From positions 1 through 57,795 of the forward strand of contig JAPPLN010000050.1 of the NCBI GenBank assembly GCA_028874175.1: 57,795 nucleotides of DNA, written 5' to 3'. The notes under the pieces are model-generated. The model saw only the letters and a list, made by a program, of their open reading frames with translations. It ran no database searches and was not told where the DNA came from. The translations under genes and the position numbers were made by a program. Source of the stretch: Chloroflexota bacterium (lineage in GTDB: Bacteria; Chloroflexota; UBA11872). Below are positions 53,308 to 57,795 of the stretch, piece by piece (within the stretch, counting starts at the first letter, position 1; each line of letters begins with the position of its first letter).

Positions 53308-53954
53308 TCCGCGTCCTCATCGCCGACGACCATCCCATCGTCCGCGAAGGCTTCGGCGCCATCGTCAACGCCGAAGCCGACATCCAGGTCGTCGCCCAGG
53401 CCTCCAACGGCGTCGAAGCGCTCGAGCAGGCCGCCGAGGCCAACCCCGACGTCGCCCTCATGGACCTCCGCATGCCCGAAATGGGCGGTGCCGAGGCCAT
53501 CCGCCGCCTCCGCCAGGCCAACCCCGACCTGCGCGCCATCGTCCTTACCACCTACGACGACGACGAGGCCATCTACGAAGCCATCCGCGCCGGCGCCCGC
53601 GGCTACCTCCTCAAGGACGTGCGTCCGAAAGACCTCGTCCGCGCCATCCGCCGCGTCCACGCCGGCGGCTCCCTGCTGCAACCGGTCGTCGTCGAACGTC
53701 TCCTCGACCGCCTCGGCCCCGAGGACGCCGACGACACTGTGCCTGTCGAAGCCCTGACCCCCCGCGAGCTCGAAGTCCTTCAGATCATGGCCCGCGGCGC
53801 CCGCAACCGCGACATCGCCCAGGAACTCGTCATCTCCGAACGCACCGTCAAAATCCACGTCGCCAACGTCATCGCCAAGCTCGGCGTCACCAACCGCACC
53901 GCCGCCGTCGTCCGAGCCATCGACCTCAACCTCATCGCCCACCGCGACAGCTAG
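53304..53954 (+). CDS. NarL/LuxR-type response regulator
   Basis: The receiver domain has IRVLIADDHPIVREGF and phospho-acceptor Asp54 in VALMDLRMPEMGG, then IVLTTYDDDEAIYEAI and GYLLKDVRPKDL with the conserved Lys. The C-terminal LuxR helix-turn-helix is LTPRELEVLQIMARGARNRD and ISERTVKIHVANVIAKLGV. Length 216. It is translationally coupled to the histidine kinase upstream. Target genes are unknown; the gap downstream holds repeats rather than an obvious regulated operon. Confidence 0.95.
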   Translation: MIRVLIADDHPIVREGFGAIVNAEADIQVVAQASNGVEALEQAAEANPDVALMDLRMPEMGGAEAIRRLRQANPDLRAIVLTTYDDDEAIYEAIRAGARGYLLKDVRPKDLVRAIRRVHAGGSLLQPVVVERLLDRLGPEDADDTVPVEALTPRELEVLQIMARGARNRDIAQELVISERTVKIHVANVIAKLGVTNRTAAVVRAIDLNLIAHRDS

Positions 53955-54069
53955 CCACGAAGCAGTTCGGAGCGACGAGAAAGTCTCAGTCGGGGCTCGC
54001 TGGAGTACGCCCAGCCGGAAAGAGCAGCAAAAGCAGAAAGATGGCCGGGGTTACGCTGAGGGAGCGTGG

Positions 54070-54131
54070 GTGCCAGTCGGGGCGATGCTACGCATCGCGA
54101 AGCTCTAACCGGCCGCCCCGCTGGCGCTCAC
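54070..54131. repeat. Imperfect inverted repeat element, copy 1
   Basis: GCCAGTCGGGGCG (54072-54084) pairs with CGCCCCGCTGGC (54114-54125) with one bulged base. The flanks GTG and CAC extend the symmetry. The sequence is closely related to copy 2 at 54241, suggesting a REP-like intergenic element. Confidence 0.55.
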
Positions 54132-54240
54132 GTACAAACACTATATCGCAAGGGCTGTCGCTCGCCGGTGAGCGGTTGCTGCCGCGTCCCGGCGTCTGTC
54201 CCCAGTGGACATGAGGACGCCCCAATGCTCGGCAGTCCTA

Positions 54241-54313
54241 GTGCCAGCTGGGGCGGATCGCTATGCGACTCCCGCTAGCAGGCCGGGCGCACGACCGCCC
54301 CGCTGACGATCAC
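54241..54313. repeat. Imperfect inverted repeat element, copy 2
   Basis: GCCAGCTGGGGCGG (54243-54256) pairs imperfectly with CCGCCCCGCTGACG (54295-54308). It is bounded by GTG and CAC like copy 1 and shares its GTGCCAG...GGGGCG and CCGCCCCGCTG cores. Confidence 0.55.
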
Positions 54314-54360
54314 ATATTGGCATGTAGGCGTGCGGGTCGCCGTAGTTTGAGCACCCATCG

Positions 54361-55188
54361 CTACCTCGTGTCCCCCGCCTCCGGCCTGAACTCCTTCAAC
54401 GACAACCGCCGCCCCTTCCCCTGCCTTCGCAAGTCCACAATCTCCGCCGCAATCGCAATCGCGATCTCCGCCGGCGTTCGCGCTCCGATGTCCAGCCCGA
54501 TCGGCGCGTAAACACTCCCGAACTGCTCCGGCCCGTACCCTTCCGCCAGCAACGTCCCGTAGACGATGTGCACCCGCCGGCGGCTCCCGATCATCCCGAT
54601 GTACGGCGCCGGCGAGCCCAGCAGCCGCCGCAGCGCCAGTTCGTCGAACCGGTGCGCCCGCGTCACCAGCACCACGTGCGTGCGCTCGTCCACCTCAAAC
54701 TCGTCCAGGAACTCCTCGAACGGCCGTGCATGCACCTCGTCCGCCGTTGGAAACCGCTCGCGGCTGGCGAAGTCCGCCCGCTCGTCCACCACGATCGTCT
54801 CGAACTCCAGCACCGACGCCAGCCGCGCCAGCGGCAGCGCAATGTGCCCCGCCCCCACGATCAGCAGCCGCGGGGTCGCCATGATCGGGTCCAGCAGGAA
54901 CCGCGCATACACCCGCGCGCGGCGCGACACCGGCTCGCCCTCCGCGTCCAGGTTCACCGCCCGCGGATGCCCTGAAGCCAGCGTCTCCGCCGACAGTCGC
55001 GCCAGCGCCTCATCGATCTCCGGCGTTGCCACGGCGTGCGACAGCCCGGCCCGGACCTCGTAAATCGCCCGGACGCCAATCTCGCCCGCCTCGATGCCCC
55101 GCGCACCCACCAGGTGCACGAACACGATGGCCGCCCGACGTGCCAGCGCCTCCTGGGCCGCCGCCACCGCGGCGGCGCGGTCGATCAC
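54361..55188 (-). CDS. XdhC family NAD-binding protein (C-terminal XdhC_C domain)
   Basis: This half-sized XdhC/CoxF-type protein has ARFLLDPIMATPRLLIVGAG (Rossmann start), VLEFETIVVDERADFASRERF, YIGMIGSRRRVHIVYGTL and IGLDIGARTPAEIAIAIAAE, the XdhC_C hallmarks. Such proteins insert sulfurated molybdenum cofactor into xanthine-dehydrogenase or CO-dehydrogenase-type enzymes. It starts at GTG 55188, overlapping the upstream stop as GTGA. Full-length XdhC proteins carry the N-terminal CoxI-like domain in the same chain; here it is a separate gene. No xdhA/coxL is in the window. Confidence 0.88.
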   Translation of the reverse strand: MIDRAAAVAAAQEALARRAAIVFVHLVGARGIEAGEIGVRAIYEVRAGLSHAVATPEIDEALARLSAETLASGHPRAVNLDAEGEPVSRRARVYARFLLDPIMATPRLLIVGAGHIALPLARLASVLEFETIVVDERADFASRERFPTADEVHARPFEEFLDEFEVDERTHVVLVTRAHRFDELALRRLLGSPAPYIGMIGSRRRVHIVYGTLLAEGYGPEQFGSVYAPIGLDIGARTPAEIAIAIAAEIVDLRRQGKGRRLSLKEFRPEAGDTR

Positions 55189-55514
55189 GGGCGGACCGGG
55201 GGAGCGGCGCTCCAGGACTCCAGCAGCACTTCCAGCGTGCCGCCGCACACGTCGCCCTCGCCCTTGATGTCGTCGATCAGGTCGATCTCCAGCGCGCGCG
55301 GCCGCCCGTCCGCCAGCACCCGGATCGCCTCCGCCCGCACGTCCGCCTCCACGCAGCCGCCCCCCACCGTTCCCCAGGTGGACCCGTCCCTGAAGAACAG
55401 CATGCGCGCGCCGATATCCTGCGGTGTCGACCCACGGCTCGACACCACCACCGCCGAGGCCACCCGCTCACCCTCGCCGGTCCGCGCGGCTATCTGCCGG
55501 AAATACTCCTCCAT
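55185..55514 (-). CDS. XdhC/CoxI N-terminal domain protein
   Basis: This 109-residue protein reads VASAVVVSSRGSTPQDIGAR, FRDGSTWGTVGGGCVEADV and GDVCGGTLEVLLE, matching the small XdhC_CoxI domain with its conserved GGGCVE and CGG cysteines. It normally works with the XdhC_C half, which follows in a GTGA overlap. The pair forms a split two-subunit accessory factor for a molybdenum hydroxylase encoded elsewhere. Confidence 0.88.
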   Translation of the reverse strand: MEEYFRQIAARTGEGERVASAVVVSSRGSTPQDIGARMLFFRDGSTWGTVGGGCVEADVRAEAIRVLADGRPRALEIDLIDDIKGEGDVCGGTLEVLLESWSAAPPVRP

Positions 55515-55587
55515 ATCGCCGCGATTCTATCGCCGCATCCAGGGCCAGCTGCCAAGCGCGTATCGTTGAGGTTCGAGGCCGGCAGCG

Positions 55588-56355
55588 TTGCTAGGGAGCT
55601 ACCACATCGTCAACCAGTCCTTCGTCCGCGAATCGTGGGAGGACGCCAGTCATGTTCGGGAATACGCCGCAGCCGTGACGGCCATCGAACTCTGGGACTC
55701 CGAGCGGCTATTGATCGACCGGTACCTGCCGCGGGACGGCGCGATTCTTGACATTGGCTGCGGCGCCGGACGCACGACATTCGGCATGTACGAGGCCGGC
55801 TACCGCCGCCTCACTGGCTTGGACCTGTCCACCTACATGATCGCGGCGGCCCGGCGCATCGCTGCGGAGCGCGACCTCGCCGTCCGGTTCGACATCGCCG
55901 ATGCAACGTCCATGCCGTACGACGACGCGAGCTTCGACGGGGCGCTCTTTTCATTCCAGGGGCTGATGTGTATCCCCGGCGGGAAGCGCAGGCTCAAAGT
56001 TCTGCGCGAGGTGCGGCGCGTGCTGTGGCCGGACAGTCACTTCGTCTTCACGACCCACGACCGAGACCTGCCACGCTGGATCGACTTCTGGCGCAAGGAG
56101 CGGGATCGCTGGGATCGCGGGAATCAGGACCCGCGGCTCCTTGAGTTCGGCGACCGGATCATTCCAGACTACGGGCTTCAGACTTACATCCACATCCCCA
56201 CGCGCGCTGAAGTCGCAAGGCTCGTCGCCGACGCCGGCTTCATCCTCGTCGAGGACAGGCTGCGCTCCGAGCTGGCGGTTGAGTCCGAAACAACCCGCAA
56301 CTTCAGCGCCGAATGCCGCATGTGGGTCGCCAGGCGACCCCAAGAGCCCAATTAG
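55588..56355 (+). CDS. Class I SAM-dependent methyltransferase
   Basis: The Methyltransf_11 motifs are clear: ILDIGCGAGRTTFGMYEAGY (motif I), LTGLDLSTYMIAAARRIAA, DIADATSMPYDDASFDGALF and a REVRRVLWPDSHFVFTTHD strand. The acceptor-binding C-terminal half is divergent and gives no substrate clue. The TTG start at 55588 gives MLGSYHIVNQSF. No operon link to the divergent xdhC pair is expected, since only 73 nt separate the two start regions. Confidence 0.87.
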   Translation: MLGSYHIVNQSFVRESWEDASHVREYAAAVTAIELWDSERLLIDRYLPRDGAILDIGCGAGRTTFGMYEAGYRRLTGLDLSTYMIAAARRIAAERDLAVRFDIADATSMPYDDASFDGALFSFQGLMCIPGGKRRLKVLREVRRVLWPDSHFVFTTHDRDLPRWIDFWRKERDRWDRGNQDPRLLEFGDRIIPDYGLQTYIHIPTRAEVARLVADAGFILVEDRLRSELAVESETTRNFSAECRMWVARRPQEPN

Positions 56356-56430
56356 GGCGGAGCCGGCAAGTCCCGTATCTCCGCCGACGCCTCCTGGCGA
56401 TGCTAGCCTGCAACCGAGCAGCAAGACTTC

Positions 56431-56544
56431 ATGAGAGATATACCCTTGGGCTTCTCCGTGGTTGTTCGCCGTGTCAGGTCGCAGACCCGAACACGGTCAA
56501 AACTTCCTGCGGTCCAGACGGCTTGCACGCCGGCTTCTCGCTAA
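56431..56544 (+). other. Possible leader peptide ORF upstream of erm-like gene
   Basis: A 37-codon ATG frame (MRDIPLGFSVVVRRVRSQTR...) starts 31 nt before the methyltransferase start and overlaps it in another frame. Inducible erm genes often carry short leader ORFs that stall with macrolides, but no paired attenuator hairpins were worked out here. Weak. Confidence 0.2.
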
Positions 56545-57343
56545 TACCTCACTCTCGGCCGACGACCTCGTCCTCGATATCGGAGCCGGGACAGGTGTGC
56601 TCACGGCGCAGCTTTCTCAGCGCTGCCGGCATGTCGTGGCCTACGAGGTTGATCCGAATGTCTTTCGCGGGCTTGAGCGGCGGTTCCGAGACTCCGCCAA
56701 CGTAACGCTCGTTCACGCCGACTTCCTGACGTGTGCGCTGCCGCGCGGGCCCTACAAGGTCTGCGCCAACCTCCCGTTCAACATTACGGCTGACGTCGTC
56801 GCCAAGCTGACCAGCGGCGTTGACCCGCCCCAGGACGCCTACCTGGTCGTACAGCGTGAGGCGGTACAGCGCTTCATCCCGGATCGCCGCCGACGCTACA
56901 CGCTCGTTGCCTGCCTTCTGTATCCACGATGGCACGCCCAAGTGCTCGCCCACATCCCCGCCACGGCCTTCCGCCCGGCGCCCGCCGTCGACGCCGCACA
57001 ACTCCATCTGAGACTGAGGTCCAGGCCGTTGATCGCTGCTCGCCACGACGCCTTGTTTCGAAATCTCGTGACCCAGGGCTACGTTGGCGGCACCTGCCTT
57101 GGAAGGGCGCTGCGTCCACTGCTCACGACGCGTCAGCTACGTCGGATCGCCAGCGACCTGGGACTGGGTCTCGACCAGTCGCCGTCACACGTACGCCCCC
57201 AGCAGTGGGTCGACCTGTTGCGCTTCGTGCTCGCGCACCAGCATCAGGTGAACCTCTCCAGCATTTGCCGATCACATGCCCGACTGCAAAGACGACAACG
57301 TCGGTTGCGCAAGTCGCACCGCACCCGATCGCCGCGGCGGTGA
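56462..57343 (+). CDS. Erm/KsgA-type rRNA adenine N6-methyltransferase
   Basis: The EHGQNFLRSRRLARRLL N-terminus, LDIGAGTGVLTAQL (SAM site), AYEVDPNVFRGLERRF, the LVHADFLTC acidic loop and CANLPFNITADVVAKL (motif IV, N-L/I-P-F) define the rRNA adenine dimethylase family. Missing KsgA-type C-terminal features, the HGQNFL start and a strongly basic tail (RRQRRLRKSHRTRSPRR) favour the Erm branch, which methylates 23S A2058 and gives macrolide resistance. Resistance is an inference. The start is TTG 56462 or GTG 56471; neither has a good ribosome-binding site. Confidence 0.82.
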   Translation: MFAVSGRRPEHGQNFLRSRRLARRLLANTSLSADDLVLDIGAGTGVLTAQLSQRCRHVVAYEVDPNVFRGLERRFRDSANVTLVHADFLTCALPRGPYKVCANLPFNITADVVAKLTSGVDPPQDAYLVVQREAVQRFIPDRRRRYTLVACLLYPRWHAQVLAHIPATAFRPAPAVDAAQLHLRLRSRPLIAARHDALFRNLVTQGYVGGTCLGRALRPLLTTRQLRRIASDLGLGLDQSPSHVRPQQWVDLLRFVLAHQHQVNLSSICRSHARLQRRQRRLRKSHRTRSPRR

Positions 57344-57444
57344 GAGCGTCTCTGGCAGCAAATTGGGTTGTTCGCCTCGGCGCCCCTGGGGCGCCCCTGT
57401 CGACCCGACGCGTCGAGTCCCCGCCAGCCGCCGACAGGCGATCG

Positions 57445-57795
57445 CTACAAGAACTGCCGAATGAAGTCCGCCCCCTGCACCCCAACCGCCGCAAACCCAA
57501 TGTTTTTGATCAGCCTGCCCGCCCACGAGGCCACGAAGAACTTCCACCACCCCAGCCGCGCAGCGCCCGCTATCGTCCCTGCCAGGTCGAAGAACGGGTT
57601 CGGCAGGGCCGCAATGGCAAAGATCACCAGCGGCCCCCACCGCTTGATCCAGGCTTCCACCCGCTGGTAGGACTTCCGCCGCTGGATCCACTTCGAACCG
57701 GTCACGCCCAGCAGGTACGACACCATTTCGCCCGCCACCTGTCCCGTGGTCCCCACCAGCACCGGCCCCCACACGTTGTCGAATGCCACGGCGAA
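57445..57795 (-). CDS. VTT/DedA family membrane protein, 5' truncated by window
   Basis: The frame is open through the right window edge (FAVAFDNVWGPVLVGTTGQV), so the N-terminus lies beyond it; a GTG at 57789 is probably internal. LGWWKFFVASWAGRLIKNIG and AIAALPNPFFDLAGTIAGAA are the SNARE-associated/VTT (DedA) domain hallmarks, with the conserved Phe-Asp loop. The domain is a polytopic membrane scramblase-like family. It is convergent with the erm-like gene, with 101 nt between. Confidence 0.85.
   Translation of the reverse strand, partial: FAVAFDNVWGPVLVGTTGQVAGEMVSYLLGVTGSKWIQRRKSYQRVEAWIKRWGPLVIFAIAALPNPFFDLAGTIAGAARLGWWKFFVASWAGRLIKNIGFAAVGVQGADFIRQFL

Larger units (their letters stand above)
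53955..54360. other. Intergenic region with two related hairpins
   Basis: No gene of merit is seen in these 406 nt between convergent genes. It holds the two related imperfect palindromes listed separately and further GC-rich stretches. Confidence 0.5.

Noticed and set aside
1..57795. CRISPR arrays, transposases or prophage genes
   Set aside because: No direct-repeat/spacer pattern, no transposase or integrase motif, and no phage structural gene was seen.

Overview
This is a 57.8 kb stretch of high-GC bacterial chromosome, densely coding on both strands. It has no rRNA, recognisable tRNA, insertion sequence, phage or CRISPR array. Three features together suggest an uncultured Chloroflexota-type organism (SAR202 or Dehalococcoidia-like): a recurrent 'LGFPVS / QAF' surface domain, a LysM protein with a Thr-Pro linker, and a metabolism rich in amidohydrolases, a PhyH enzyme and TPP enzymes. 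This placement is inferred from family content and no marker gene proves it. A perfect 16-bp parS site at 9268-9283 suggests the window lies in the origin-proximal part of the chromosome.

Layout. 1-7.5 kb (+): a GEVED-type secreted protein cut by the window edge, a Tat-exported class A beta-lactamase-like hydrolase, a cytosolic sulfite-oxidase-fold molybdoenzyme, and a 1134-residue fusion of serine hydroxymethyltransferase and GcvT. 7.5-12.6 kb (-): Ldh2-type dehydrogenase, tag, GNAT, tyrS and a secreted HExxH protein sharing its N-terminal domain with the beta-lactamase-like protein. 12.6-20 kb (+): selD with an in-frame UGA (selenocysteine) start region missed by simple ORF calling, an ArsA-type ATPase, a decayed K+ channel, ugd, a LysM protein, an XRE/zinc-ribbon protein and an orphan ABC solute-binding lipoprotein with a strong hairpin terminator.

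20.4-25 kb: a thioredoxin relic, an amidohydrolase, and the pyruvate-dehydrogenase-type operon E1alpha-E1beta-E2 (-). 25.4-31 kb (+): gpsA, an M20 peptidase, an MBL hydrolase, lpd (the E3 partner of the dehydrogenase complex) and an aspartate dehydrogenase. 31-38.4 kb: amidohydrolase, B12/radical SAM protein, PhyH dioxygenase, acetolactate-synthase-like enzyme and mnmE.

38.4-48.1 kb (-): nine tightly packed or overlapping genes run in one direction. They are a CobW GTPase, a coiled-coil protein, an NYN nuclease-fold protein, a tiny basic membrane protein, an M50/CBS protease, a second NYN protein, a sugar-isomerase-like protein with a degraded metal site, a glycoside-hydrolase-like lipoprotein, and a glycoside hydrolase/O-antigen-ligase fusion. 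48.5-57.8 kb: polA (-), a NarL-type two-component pair (+), an intergenic region with two related hairpins, split xdhC genes (-), a SAM methyltransferase, an Erm-like rRNA methyltransferase (+) and a truncated VTT/DedA membrane protein (-).

Several genes appear to start at non-ATG codons (TTG, CTG, possibly ATC). Their true starts were therefore chosen from family N-termini and ribosome-binding sites.
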